A stretch of DNA of 60,511 nt from Mageeibacillus sp. UBA4314. GTDB lineage: Bacteria > Bacillota > Clostridia > Saccharofermentanales > Saccharofermentanaceae. Location: NCBI GenBank assembly GCA_002394605.1, contig DGUI01000055.1:1-60511 (forward strand), written 5' to 3'. Below, piece after piece: positions 41,771 through 50,725 of the stretch. The position numbers were made by a program, and so were the translations under genes. Within the stretch, counting starts at the first letter, position 1. Each line of letters opens with the position of its first letter. Under the pieces are notes generated by a model. That model was not told the DNA's origin. It ran no database searches and worked only from the letters and a program-made list of their open reading frames with translations.

Positions 41771-43228
41771 ATGAAGAAGACGTATATCACGACCATGCCT
41801 GACCACATCGGAGCTTTCCTCAAGGCGAGTGAGCTCTTTGAGAAGTACGGGGTCAACATAACGAGGGTCAGCTACAACAAGGCGATCGATTCGCACACGC
41901 TCTTTATCGATGCTGAGGGGGACGAGGCGCAGCTGGGGCTGGCTGACAGGAAACTCGAGGAGATCGGGTACCTTCAGACTGCACCGGATGACACGAGCAT
42001 CGTGCTGTTGGAGTTCACGCTGCGCGACGTGCCGGGGAGCGTGTCGGAGGTGCTGCGCGTTATCCACAGGTACGAGCTCAACATCTCGTATATCAGCTCG
42101 CAGGAGAACGGGTCGGAGTACCAGGCGTTCAAGATGGGGCTGTTCGTCGACAGCGAGGAGAGACTGCGCGAGTTCATGGCCGAGGTGCAGCAGATCTGCC
42201 CGGTGCGCGTACTCGACTACAACCACTCCGAGCGCGTTTTTGACAACAGCATCTTCTATCAGTCTTTCGTCTCCGGGCTCATGGAGCTGCCGGGTCTGCC
42301 GGATGTTGACCGCAACGTTCTACTGGTCAACTCCAACCTCGTCATGCAGATGCTCGACGAGAAAGGCATGTCCCCGTTCAAGACTTTCGAGAGCATCAGC
42401 CGTTTTGCCGAACTGCTCTCACTCAGCAAGGGGGACGCTTTTGCACCGCGCATTAGTGTCTGTACGTTCAGCAGTAACACCCGGATCACTTTGATCGAGC
42501 CTTCCTGCGGCAGCAATACCGCGATCATCGAGAGCTTAGGCGAAGTCCTCTTCGTCGACAGCGGATATGCACTTTATGAAGACGAGATGGTCGCTCTGTT
42601 CAGGAGGTTGCTGCCAGGTTTTGATGATATGAGGAAACGCATCTTCGTCACCCACGCGGACGTTGACCACTGCGGTCTGCTGCCGCTGTTCGACGAGATC
42701 ATCGCCAGCCGCCAGACGTGCGACTGCCTCACAGCCCACTACAACGGCGAAGACGGCTTCCGTGAGAAGAACCCGCTCCACAAACCATATGTCAGGATCT
42801 GCAAGGCAGTTACCGGTTACCGCGCGCCTGACGCGTCGCGTTTGGTCGATATGTGGGGAGGGGATACGGTTGAACCCGCTGTCGAGAAGCAACGATTGCT
42901 CCAGCCCATCGGTTTTCTTGACGTCGGCGAAATGCATTTTGATGTTTTCCGGGGTGCCGGCGGACACCTGCCGGGCGAGACTGTGCTGATCGATTACGAT
43001 CACCATGTCGCTTTTACCGGCGACATCTATGTTAATGTCCACGGCATGACCCGGGAGCAGGCTGAGTACAACCGCTACGCGCCGGTACTCATGACTTCAG
43101 TCGATACCGATCCCGTACTGTGCACTGCCGAGCGCGCCGCGATCATGCAGCGTCTCGGCGCCGGCGAATGGAAGATATTCGGCGCGCACGGAAGTGTGAA
43201 AGATTACAGTCTGGGCGTGAAGGGATAG
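41771..43228 (+). CDS. ACT domain-metallo-beta-lactamase fold fusion protein
   Basis: A 485-residue protein. Residues 1-145 hold two ACT-like units (TYITTMPDHIGAFLKASELF and EFTLRDVPGSVSEVLRVI), which usually bind amino acids. Residues 220-480 form a metallo-beta-lactamase fold: IEPSCGSNTAIIE, the metal motif THADVDHCG (near 297), GGHLPGETVL (near 400), the bridging Asp in GDIYVN (near 418) and a last His in GAHGS (near 474). The usual H-x-H-x-D-H is H-x-D-x-D-H here. The reaction is unknown; control by an amino acid is a reasonable guess. Leaderless start inferred. Confidence 0.8.
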   Translation: MKKTYITTMPDHIGAFLKASELFEKYGVNITRVSYNKAIDSHTLFIDAEGDEAQLGLADRKLEEIGYLQTAPDDTSIVLLEFTLRDVPGSVSEVLRVIHRYELNISYISSQENGSEYQAFKMGLFVDSEERLREFMAEVQQICPVRVLDYNHSERVFDNSIFYQSFVSGLMELPGLPDVDRNVLLVNSNLVMQMLDEKGMSPFKTFESISRFAELLSLSKGDAFAPRISVCTFSSNTRITLIEPSCGSNTAIIESLGEVLFVDSGYALYEDEMVALFRRLLPGFDDMRKRIFVTHADVDHCGLLPLFDEIIASRQTCDCLTAHYNGEDGFREKNPLHKPYVRICKAVTGYRAPDASRLVDMWGGDTVEPAVEKQRLLQPIGFLDVGEMHFDVFRGAGGHLPGETVLIDYDHHVAFTGDIYVNVHGMTREQAEYNRYAPVLMTSVDTDPVLCTAERAAIMQRLGAGEWKIFGAHGSVKDYSLGVKG

Positions 43229-43305
43229 TCGATCCTCGGGGTTATACTCCTCTCCTCAAGTACAAATAAAGTATGTTAAAATAAACTCCAGGAGGGTCAG
43301 GCTTT

Positions 43306-44919
43306 ATGGATTCGATCAAGGTGTTTATTTGCGAAGACGAGAGTATCGTACGCGAGGGACTAAGAGACATGATCCCTTGGGAGAAGTACGGATTTGAGTT
43401 CGTGGGCGATGCGCCGGACGGCGAGATGGCGCTGCCGATGATAAGGGAACTGAAGCCTGATGTTCTTATTACTGACATAACGATGCCGTTCATGGATGGG
43501 CTGGCACTAAGCAAGGTCGTCATAAGCGAGCTTCCTGATATCAAGATCGTGATCATCAGCGGGTACAGTGATTTCGAGTATGCGAGACAGGCGATAGAGC
43601 TTGGCGTTGAGCAGTATCTCTTAAAGCCCGTAACGAAGGCTGACATGATCAAGGCGCTTGAGGGGATCAGGCAGAAGATCGTGGATGAGAATGAGCAGAA
43701 GAAATACCTGGGCAAGTACGAGCAGGAATTCAAGAAGTTTGAGAGATTCTCCCACAGGGCTTTCTTTGAGAAGCTCGTCGAGGGTTCATTGTCGGTCCAG
43801 GAGATCTATGAGGAGGCGAACAACCTCCATCTGAACCTGTCGGCAAACGGCTATAACCTTGTCATATTTACGATCAGGGACGTGCAGCAGTCCGGATATA
43901 CAGACGAGGCTGCGAACGTTACCGAGGGACTCCTGAATCATTTTATGCAGTACCCGGACTTCATTATCTTCAGGTGCAACCTGCTGTCGTACGCGGTGCT
44001 GATCAAGGGCGATCAGGACCATCTGCCGCAGCTGTGTGACAAGTGCGTCGATATGATAAGGCAGCACTGCGAGGAATCGTCTGCACCGCTTGACTGGAAT
44101 GTTGCAGTAGGTGTGCCGACGAACAGGCTTAGCGGACTGTCGAAATGCTATGCGGATGCGAACAGGGCTTTCGCATACAGGTACATGTTCCCGGACCGCC
44201 ACATCTTTACTCCTGAACTCCTGAAGTCGGAGCAGTATGCACCGACCGCGATGCAGATAGATGCGATGGATGCCATGAAGCTCGATCCCATGATCATCAG
44301 GAACTTCGTTACGACGGGTACCCTTGACGAGGTCGAGGCTTTTACTGCAGAGTACCTTGGCAACCTCAACGGTGCGGAAGACACGATCATGTTCAGGTAC
44401 TACCTCCTGGTCAGCATCCGCGTTAATGTCGAGATGGCACTCCGCGATATCGGGATCGAGGCGAATGACGCGGCTAAGAGCCTTCCTACGGTCGACATGA
44501 ATACCGGCGCAGATGATGTGTCCAAGTTCCTTATCGATATCCTCACGACGGCTATCAGAGTGAGGGATGAGGAAGCGCTCAAGCGCAGCAGTGACATCAT
44601 TGACAGCGCATTGAAATACATTGACAAGAATTACACGGACGAGAACATTTCCCTGGACAGCGTAGCGGTTGCAAGCAACATCAGCGCAAACTATCTGTGC
44701 GCATTGTTCAGCCAGAAGGTGGGCTTGTCCTTTGTCGAATACATAACAAAGAAGAGGATGGCGAAGGCCAGACAGCTGCTTAAGAACACGTCCAAGAGAT
44801 CCGGCGAGATCGCGCTCGAGATCGGATATAAGGATCCGAGGTACTTCTCGTTCGTGTTCAAGAAGAAGCACGGGTGTACGCCCAGCCAGTACCGTAACGG
44901 AGAGATCGAGGAAGAATGA
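43306..44919 (+). CDS. AraC-type response regulator (YesN/AraT-like)
   Basis: A 537-residue protein: receiver domain 1-125 with the phosphorylated Asp57 in LITDITMPFMDG and the switch lysine in YLLKP near 107; a middle region of about 280 residues; and an AraC helix-turn-helix pair at 435-535 (ENISLDSVAVASNISANYL; SGEIALEIGYKDPRYFSFVF). With the kinase and sugar-binding protein that follow it forms a three-component system like AraPST of Geobacillus, in which it should activate the arabinose transporter genes. Good AGGAGGG before the ATG; ATGA overlap with the kinase. Confidence 0.88.
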   Translation: MDSIKVFICEDESIVREGLRDMIPWEKYGFEFVGDAPDGEMALPMIRELKPDVLITDITMPFMDGLALSKVVISELPDIKIVIISGYSDFEYARQAIELGVEQYLLKPVTKADMIKALEGIRQKIVDENEQKKYLGKYEQEFKKFERFSHRAFFEKLVEGSLSVQEIYEEANNLHLNLSANGYNLVIFTIRDVQQSGYTDEAANVTEGLLNHFMQYPDFIIFRCNLLSYAVLIKGDQDHLPQLCDKCVDMIRQHCEESSAPLDWNVAVGVPTNRLSGLSKCYADANRAFAYRYMFPDRHIFTPELLKSEQYAPTAMQIDAMDAMKLDPMIIRNFVTTGTLDEVEAFTAEYLGNLNGAEDTIMFRYYLLVSIRVNVEMALRDIGIEANDAAKSLPTVDMNTGADDVSKFLIDILTTAIRVRDEEALKRSSDIIDSALKYIDKNYTDENISLDSVAVASNISANYLCALFSQKVGLSFVEYITKKRMAKARQLLKNTSKRSGEIALEIGYKDPRYFSFVFKKKHGCTPSQYRNGEIEEE

Positions 44920-46352
44920 GCAAGCTCGCCAGACTGTTCGACAGGAATACCGTGCGGGGGAAGATGTACCGGTTGATCATGCAGATGTTCATACCGATAC
45001 TGGCAATCCTCGTTATGATCTTTGTCATGATCATCACACGTAACCTGATCCTTAAGTCAGTAAGCGGCAACATCGCCGAGGCATCCAGGTTCAACCAGGA
45101 CTTCAAGGACGAGGTCGACCTGAAGATGTACCTCTATGTCTCAGGCCGTAACCAGGATGTCCCGTGGGAGGACGTGGCATCGGCGAGGACCCTTGCCGTC
45201 AAGCTCCTCGAAAGCACCACCAACAACGACAGCCGCAAGGCCATGAACAACGTTCTCACGCTCTGCGACAACTTAAGCGAATATATGAACAGCATCAAGA
45301 ATACGGAGCAGTACGACGAGAGGATGGTGCAGCTGGAGACGAACATCTACGGCATCACACAGCTCATCGAGGAACACTTCTACTCGTACCTGTATCACGA
45401 GGCCGGCGAGATGGCGAAGAACCAGACCCAGTTAGACTACTGGATGACGGGTGAGATCGCTTTCGTTGTGCTTGTGTTAGTACTCGTTACGCCTATCGTA
45501 TTGAGGCACGCGCTTAGGATCAGCAAGAGCATTACGGACCCTATCCTCGCCATGAACACCAGAGTCGAGGAGATCGGCGGCGGCGACCTGACAGCCCATA
45601 CGCCTGTCGAGACGGAGGACTCGTCACTTGCGATGCTGAGTGAAGGGATCGAGGACATGGTCGCAAGGCTCAATGTTCAGATCGAACTTAACCGCCAGGA
45701 GCAGATCCACCTGAAGGATATCGAGCTGGCGCTGATCCAGGCGCAGATCAATCCGCACTTCCTGTACAACACTCTGGACGCCATCGTCTGGCTCATCGAG
45801 ATCGGCAGGAACGACCAGGCGGAAGAGATGGTCACCAGCCTGTCTTCATACTTCAGATCGTTCTTAAGTGACGGCCGTGACATCGTCACGATCGCCGAGG
45901 AACAGAACCACATCAGGAGTTACCTGGAGATCCAGCAGGTAAGGTACCGCGACATCATGGAATACGACATAAAGATCGCCCCCGCGATCGAGCAGTACAA
46001 GCTCCCCAAGATGACCCTGCAGCCCCTGATCGAGAATGCGATCTACCATGGATTAAAGCCCAAGAGAGGCAAGGGCATGATCACCGTCCTCGGCTATTCG
46101 AAGGGCGATTCCATCGTACTGGAGGTCAAAGACACCGGCGTCGGAATGTCACAGTATCAGCTCGATTCGCTGAGGAGCAGGATCACCGACGAAGACCAGA
46201 CCAGCTTCGGCCTCGTGTCAGCATATAAGAGACTCAAATTACTGTATGGCGACCTCTGCTCTTTTGACGTCGAGAGCGGGCCCAACGAGGGCACGAAGAT
46301 CGTGATACACATCCCACGAAAGGCGGATATTGATGATGAGACGGTTCTGTAG
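44916..46352 (+). CDS. YesM/AraS-type sensor histidine kinase
   Basis: A 478-residue membrane kinase: membrane segment near 25-47, extracellular domain of about 130 residues, second membrane segment near 178-200, then HAMP (SITDPILAMNTRVEEIGGGD). The His_kinase domain carries the phospho-acceptor His281 in INPHFLYNTLDAI, and the ATPase part includes PLIENAIYHGLK and VKDTGVGMS. It probably detects sugar through the binding lipoprotein encoded next, whose gene overlaps its end by 20 bp. Confidence 0.9.
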   Translation: MSKLARLFDRNTVRGKMYRLIMQMFIPILAILVMIFVMIITRNLILKSVSGNIAEASRFNQDFKDEVDLKMYLYVSGRNQDVPWEDVASARTLAVKLLESTTNNDSRKAMNNVLTLCDNLSEYMNSIKNTEQYDERMVQLETNIYGITQLIEEHFYSYLYHEAGEMAKNQTQLDYWMTGEIAFVVLVLVLVTPIVLRHALRISKSITDPILAMNTRVEEIGGGDLTAHTPVETEDSSLAMLSEGIEDMVARLNVQIELNRQEQIHLKDIELALIQAQINPHFLYNTLDAIVWLIEIGRNDQAEEMVTSLSSYFRSFLSDGRDIVTIAEEQNHIRSYLEIQQVRYRDIMEYDIKIAPAIEQYKLPKMTLQPLIENAIYHGLKPKRGKGMITVLGYSKGDSIVLEVKDTGVGMSQYQLDSLRSRITDEDQTSFGLVSAYKRLKLLYGDLCSFDVESGPNEGTKIVIHIPRKADIDDETVL

Positions 46353-47337
46353 TTTGTTGCTTTGTTTGGCGCTTGTTCTTGCATCCGCCTTATGCCTGTC
46401 AGGATGCCATGGTTCATCCGATCCCACCACCTCGAAAGAGTTGTTCGTGGTCGGTTTCTCCCAGGTCGGCTCGGAGTCCGACTGGCGCCTGGCCAACACC
46501 AAATCCATGACTGAGACTTTCACCGAGGACAAAGGCTACGAGCTCCGCCTCGAGAACGCCAAGCAGCAGCAGGAGAACCAGTTCTCCGCCATCCGCAACT
46601 TCATGCTGGAAGGCGTCGACTGCATAGTCATAGCACCCACGATCGAACAGGGATGGGAGAACGTTCTGACCGAGGTCAAGAATGCCGGCATTCCCGTTAT
46701 CATCCTTGACCGTTCCGTGTCGGTAACTGACAGTGATCTGTTCCTGTCTAATTTTGGTTCGGATTTCCTCAAGCAGGGCAACAAGTCGGTCGAGTGGCTT
46801 GAGAGCCAGGTCGAAGGTACCGTAGAAGAAGGCGATACACTGAAGATCCTGCACCTGCAGGGAACATATGGCGCGACCGCACAGATCCTCAGGACAAAGG
46901 CCATTGAAGTCGGCGTCGCCAAGCACAGTGACTGGGAATTCGCAGGTCAGCTCTATGGAGATTTTACAGAGGCCAAGGGCTACGAGGTAGTCAGTGATTT
47001 CCTGAGGACAAACAAGGATATCGACGTGCTCTACAGTGAGAACGACAACATGACTTTCGGTGCGATGCGCGCATTCGATGACTACGGTATAACATATGGC
47101 GAGGGAGGCCAGGTGAAGATCATCACCTTCGATGCCACCAAGAAAGCACTGCAGTACTGTCTCGAGGGCAAGATCAACCTGTGCGCCGAGTGCAACCCTC
47201 TCCAGGGCCCCGGCGTCGAGAAGCTGATCTGCGACTACAGGGACGGCAAGGAGATCCCCAAGCACGTGTATGCCGAGGAGTCAATATTTACTAAGGATGA
47301 GCTGACGCAGGAGTTTGTGGACGGGAGAGAATACTAA
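46333..47337 (+). CDS. Sugar-binding lipoprotein of the three-component sensor (AraP-like)
   Basis: A 334-residue periplasmic-binding-protein type 1 lipoprotein (lipobox LCLSGC, Cys near 24), paralogous to the transporter-linked binding protein at 49717: compare VGFSQVGSESDWRLANTKSM here with VGIINNDPNESGYRTANDKD there. No permease genes adjoin it; it is the last gene of the regulator operon and overlaps the kinase gene. It therefore most likely presents sugar to the kinase instead of to a transporter. Two tandem ATGs (46333, 46336) are possible starts. Confidence 0.82.
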   Translation: MMRRFCSLLLCLALVLASALCLSGCHGSSDPTTSKELFVVGFSQVGSESDWRLANTKSMTETFTEDKGYELRLENAKQQQENQFSAIRNFMLEGVDCIVIAPTIEQGWENVLTEVKNAGIPVIILDRSVSVTDSDLFLSNFGSDFLKQGNKSVEWLESQVEGTVEEGDTLKILHLQGTYGATAQILRTKAIEVGVAKHSDWEFAGQLYGDFTEAKGYEVVSDFLRTNKDIDVLYSENDNMTFGAMRAFDDYGITYGEGGQVKIITFDATKKALQYCLEGKINLCAECNPLQGPGVEKLICDYRDGKEIPKHVYAEESIFTKDELTQEFVDGREY

Positions 47338-47342
47338 GCTCC

Positions 47343-47407
47343 GGATCCTATTCAGGAATTCAGTCGCTTCGCTTCGCTCGACTCCAAAGAATTCCTGAAT
47401 AGGATCC
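47343..47407. terminator. Hairpin with perfect 19-bp stem after the sensor operon
   Basis: 47343-47361 pairs perfectly with 47389-47407. The 27-nt loop contains AGTCG/CGACT and ends CTCCAAA. There is no U-run, so it may protect or process the 3' end and not terminate. Loop words recur in the element at 60143-60247. Confidence 0.75.
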
Positions 47408-47433
47408 TGCGCTGTCTGAAAGTTGATGAGGTT

Positions 47434-47477
47434 CCCGGAAAATTGTCCTCCGCGCTGGCGGGGAGTGACCGGGGTTG
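47434..47477 (+). repeat. Intergenic repeat, copy near 47.4 kb
   Basis: From CCCGGAAAATTGTCCT to GGGGAGTGAC and on to GGGGT, this segment recurs at 60233-60275 with a few changes. Both copies follow a CTCCAAAGA-containing hairpin at the end of an arabinose-related operon. Confidence 0.75.
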
Positions 47478-47480
47478 CTA

Positions 47481-47519
47481 TGTACATGTAGACTCTCTGA
47501 CATGTACACTTACATGTAC
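47481..47519. repeat. Cluster of three GTACATGT/ACATGTAC words
   Basis: TGTACATGT (47481-47489) and ACATGTACA (47500-47508) form a 9-bp inverted repeat with a 10-nt centre; ACATGTAC is repeated at 47512-47519. It lies between the 3' ends of two converging genes. It could be a terminator stem or a protein-binding cluster. Confidence 0.6.
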
Positions 47520-47570
47520 TTAAGCAGCAAGCAAGATGCTCACTATCCATTAAATCTAAGATTGGGCCCC

Positions 47571-48611
47571 TTACCCGCTCTTCCTAACCTTCAGCTTCCA
47601 GCCGGCAGGCTCACCCTTATACTTCTTATGCTCGATCCCGGCAACAATAGCTTTCACGACATTATCAACAAATAACCTGCCATCATGCGCGAGGGAAGTG
47701 ATGGCTCCCTTGTCGGAGGCGGCGTAGTAGCTGTCATCGAAGCTGACTATGGCGATCCCGGGAGCGGTCAGCCTGGCAAGCCTGTATGCGATCTCGTCGT
47801 TATGGCAGATGACTGCGGTGCAGCCGCCAAGCCCGGAGACAAAAGCCTTCAGGATGGAGTCATCCCGCTTCAGCAAACTGCGTCTGTCGGCGCCCGTTAA
47901 CATAAGATTGGGAACATCAATGGGCAGGCCGAGTTCGGATAAGGTATTGATATATCCATCATATCTCTCAAGTCCGCGCGAATCGTCACAGCGCCAGATA
48001 CCTGCGATCTTAGTATGGCCTGATGATGCGAGGTGGCGGACTAGCATCGATGCTCCGCCATAATTATCTTCAGCGATCAAGGCTTGATGTCCTTCTCCTG
48101 ATTCATAAGCAGTGAAGAGATAAACTACTGCAACTCCGCGGCCTGCAAGCTGACTGCTGAGCTTGACGTTCGGGTTGGGGATGATGTTGCAGTAAGGTTC
48201 GATGATGACTGCGGCAGGGGGAGAGGCGAGGAGATCCGTCAGGATCTGACGCTCTTTGCCAAGGTCTCCATGCGTGCTCCTGCAGACAAGCTTGAGCTTG
48301 TGTGACTTAAGCTGCGGCCTGAGTAGACCGGTCAACTCGGGATATATATATTCGTCCTCGTCTTCGCATATAAAGACGACGGTGTCGCCAGATGCTGATG
48401 CGCCGTCCGCTAAGTAGGAGCCGCTGCCGCGCTTGCGTACAATAAGACCGCGCTGCTCCAGATCCGCCAGTGCAGAACGCACAGTCTGGCGGCTGCAGTT
48501 AAACTCGCTGCAGAGCTGAGCTTCGGTGGGGAGCTTGCTCCTTCCGTCGCTGCGCATGTGGCGGAGTTCCTGCTCAAGTTTGTTGATGATGTCGCGGTAT
48601 TTGGTCGGCAT
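47571..48611 (-). CDS. araR: AraR-type GntR/LacI chimeric repressor
   Basis: A 346-residue protein with an N-terminal GntR winged helix (residues 1-68: LPTEAQLCSEFNCSRQTVRSA, then LIVRKRGSGSYL) and a LacI-type sugar-binding domain (VVFICEDEDEYIYPELTGLL; ALIAEDNYGGASMLVRHL; VICHNDEIAYRLA). This architecture is that of AraR, which represses arabinose genes until L-arabinose binds. It sits beside the arabinose regulon, which supports the name. GGAG precedes the ATG; the gene converges on the sensor operon. Confidence 0.9.
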   Translation of the reverse strand: MPTKYRDIINKLEQELRHMRSDGRSKLPTEAQLCSEFNCSRQTVRSALADLEQRGLIVRKRGSGSYLADGASASGDTVVFICEDEDEYIYPELTGLLRPQLKSHKLKLVCRSTHGDLGKERQILTDLLASPPAAVIIEPYCNIIPNPNVKLSSQLAGRGVAVVYLFTAYESGEGHQALIAEDNYGGASMLVRHLASSGHTKIAGIWRCDDSRGLERYDGYINTLSELGLPIDVPNLMLTGADRRSLLKRDDSILKAFVSGLGGCTAVICHNDEIAYRLARLTAPGIAIVSFDDSYYAASDKGAITSLAHDGRLFVDNVVKAIVAGIEHKKYKGEPAGWKLKVRKSG

Positions 48612-48657
48612 TGGTCTGTCTCCGGGTTATTTGCTCTAATTATACACCAGACAGTGA

Positions 48658-49197
48658 CTATACTTTATAATCTTCCAGGATCTCGTACGTATAAAGGCCT
48701 GTATACTCCACCTTGCGTAGCCTTAGATAAAGCAGGCCGGTCTTGTCCCTGTGATCCTCGTTGACAGTCGAATAGCCGTACGAAATAACAAACTTGCTCC
48801 CATCCGGCCCCGTAATACCCTCGAAAATGTATTCGTACTCATAATAAGTTATGTTGCCTTCACGATAACTCTCACCGCCGCCGTTATCATGATATCTGAC
48901 TTTCGAGAAGTCAAATGACGTTATATCATATTCGCTGAATAACTGATCGAACCTATTTTTAAGGTCCCTGTCCGGATCGTTTTTGACATGCTGTGCGAAC
49001 ATCTCATAGAGTCTGTTGTTGTCACCATGTTCAAGACAGTATAATATCTCATTCTTTGCTGACGAGACTTTTTGCGCGTTTGCCTGATATTTGGATAGTC
49101 CGTCAATGATCCGCATCGCCGGGAAAGATAAAACGAAGCAGATAAATGCAACCTGTATAACTGCAATGATAATGATGACGACAGTGAATTTCTTCAT
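48658..49197 (-). CDS. Membrane-anchored protein of unknown function (DUF5104-like)
   Basis: A 179-residue protein with one N-terminal membrane segment (about 4-27) and an extracytoplasmic domain. The stretch NNRLYEMFAQHVKNDPDRDLKNRF resembles DUF5104 proteins of gut Clostridia, which share a fold with growth-stress lipoproteins; the match is from memory and moderate. Alternating beta strands follow (ITYYEYEYIFEGI; LLYLRLRKVEY). GGAGG lies about 12 bp before the ATG. No link to arabinose use is evident. Confidence 0.6.
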   Translation of the reverse strand: MKKFTVVIIIIAVIQVAFICFVLSFPAMRIIDGLSKYQANAQKVSSAKNEILYCLEHGDNNRLYEMFAQHVKNDPDRDLKNRFDQLFSEYDITSFDFSKVRYHDNGGGESYREGNITYYEYEYIFEGITGPDGSKFVISYGYSTVNEDHRDKTGLLYLRLRKVEYTGLYTYEILEDYKV

Positions 49198-49448
49198 TAC
49201 GGTTACGAGCCTCCACGGATGACCAGGGATGTTTTGTTATATTATAGGTTATTTTAGTGCCTGAATAAAATAGAGGTACAAAAACAGGTACATCAACTCC
49301 CTCACCCCCATCCACCCTCAAAACACTCAAATAATTTCATCTCCCTGTAACATTCAGGCAAAACAAGACGAATATATTAACTACTTTCGGCATAGGGATT
49401 ATCAATTATCAAACGCAAAATAACCTCTTCGTCAAATTGCGACATATA

Positions 49449-49465
49449 TTTGGCGGATCGCCAAA
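49449..49465. promoter_or_regulatory. Palindrome TTTGGCG-GAT-CGCCAAA, candidate operator
   Basis: A perfect 7-bp inverted repeat with 3-bp centre in the 519-bp gap (49198-49716) upstream of the arabinose transporter, 160 bp before its promoter. It may bind the AraC-type regulator or a LacI-type protein. The remainder of the gap is A/T-rich without a convincing gene. Confidence 0.4.
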
Positions 49466-49541
49466 CATCGATGATAAGATATCCAACACAAAATCAGAAG
49501 ATTTCAAACAAAAACGTGCAAACCGGGCAAACAACAGCCTG

Positions 49542-49550
49542 ATTTGTACG
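49542..49550 (+). promoter_or_regulatory. Possible AraR half-site ATTTGTACG
   Basis: It matches the left half of the Bacillus AraR operator (ATTTGTAC plus centre); the right half is not conserved. It lies 72 bp before the -35 box of the transporter promoter. Confidence 0.35.
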
Positions 49551-49621
49551 CTCGAGTCCCCGGTCGAAAGCAAGTTGTATTTATGCAATTTTACCTTTTC
49601 GCGAAGGGGGTACGAGATTCG

Positions 49622-49650
49622 TTGACGGTATAAAACGTTTGGGATTAAAT
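49622..49650 (+). promoter_or_regulatory. Promoter of the arabinose transport and catabolism operon
   Basis: TTGACG (49622-49627), 17-bp spacer, TTAAAT (49645-49650), 66 bp before the first ATG. The spacer contains AAAACGTTT. Confidence 0.6.
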
Positions 49651-49716
49651 GTAGTCAGAACGCAGGAAAGGCCTGTGATTCGAGGACTTTATTAATGAAA
49701 GAGAGAGGTTAAGACA

Positions 49717-50691
49717 ATGAAGAAATTTGTAACCAAGTTAGTTTCTTTTGCACTCGTTGGCGCAATGTCATTTGCTCTGGCCGGCTGTAAGAGCGGCGGA
49801 ACATCCGAAGGTGGCGGAGACGGCAAGCTGATCAAGGTAGGTATCATCAACAACGATCCTAACGAGTCAGGTTATCGTACAGCTAACGACAAGGACATGA
49901 AGAATACCTTCACAAAGGAAAACGGCTATGATGCACAGTTCGCATACAGCCTCAAGAACGAAGAGCAGATCGCAGCAGCTCAGAAGTATGTTCAGGATGG
50001 CGTTGACTATCTCCTCATCTCTGCAGCAGGTACATCAGGTTGGGATTCAGTTCTTCAGGACGCTAAGAATGCCGGCATTAAGGTAATCCTGTTCGACAGA
50101 ACTATCGATGCAGACGAGAGCCTCTATGAAGCTTCTATCGTTTCCGATATGGCTAAGGAAGGCCAGACAGCAGTTGATTGGCTCGCTTCACAGAATCTCC
50201 CTGAGTACAACATCATCCATATCCAGGGCGTTATGGGTTCATCAGCTCAGATCGGCCGTTCCGGCGCTCTCGATACAAAGGTTGGCGCAGAGGCTACATG
50301 GAACATCATCACTCAGCAGACAGGTAACTGGAGTGCAGAGGAAGCTCAGCAGATCGTTCAGGCTCAGATCGACGCCGGCAAGAAGTTCAACGTAATCTAC
50401 GCTGAGAACGACGACATGGCTAAGGGTGCCGTTCAGGCTCTCGATAAGGCAGGCATCTCTCACGGTGTTGGCAAGGACGTTATTATCATCGGTTTCGACT
50501 GCAACAAGTGGGCTCTCCAGGAACTCCTCGCAGGCAACTGGAACTATGATGGTCAGTGCAATCCTTTCCAGGCTTCTTACATCAATGACATCATCAAGAA
50601 TGGTGCTAAGCAGAAGACAGTCATCATGGAAGAGAAGGGCTTCGACGCTTCAACTATCACACAGGCTGACGTTGACCAGTACGGTATCTGA
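49717..50691 (+). CDS. Sugar ABC transporter substrate-binding lipoprotein
   Basis: A 324-residue lipoprotein (lipobox LAGC, Cys near 24) of the type 1 periplasmic-binding family (YtfQ/RbsB-like). Typical stretches are GIINNDPNESGYRTANDKDM and VIYAENDDMAKGAVQALDKAGI. The context (araA, araB and araD downstream) makes L-arabinose the likely ligand. A terminator-like hairpin follows, so it should be made in excess over the ATPase and permeases. Strong GAGAGG SD; rich in the codons typical of highly expressed genes here. Confidence 0.9.
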   Translation: MKKFVTKLVSFALVGAMSFALAGCKSGGTSEGGGDGKLIKVGIINNDPNESGYRTANDKDMKNTFTKENGYDAQFAYSLKNEEQIAAAQKYVQDGVDYLLISAAGTSGWDSVLQDAKNAGIKVILFDRTIDADESLYEASIVSDMAKEGQTAVDWLASQNLPEYNIIHIQGVMGSSAQIGRSGALDTKVGAEATWNIITQQTGNWSAEEAQQIVQAQIDAGKKFNVIYAENDDMAKGAVQALDKAGISHGVGKDVIIIGFDCNKWALQELLAGNWNYDGQCNPFQASYINDIIKNGAKQKTVIMEEKGFDASTITQADVDQYGI

Positions 50692-50725
50692 TAATCAGTT
50701 TTAGATAACCATATAGGAACCAAAC

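Noticed and set aside
42259..42528. Small antisense frames within the ACT-MBL gene
   Set aside because: No start signals; coding potential follows the sense frame.
43786..44871. 361-residue frame antisense to the response regulator
   Set aside because: No recognisable motif or SD; the sense strand encodes a full receiver and AraC domain. The 46414-47265 antisense frame is rejected for the same reason.
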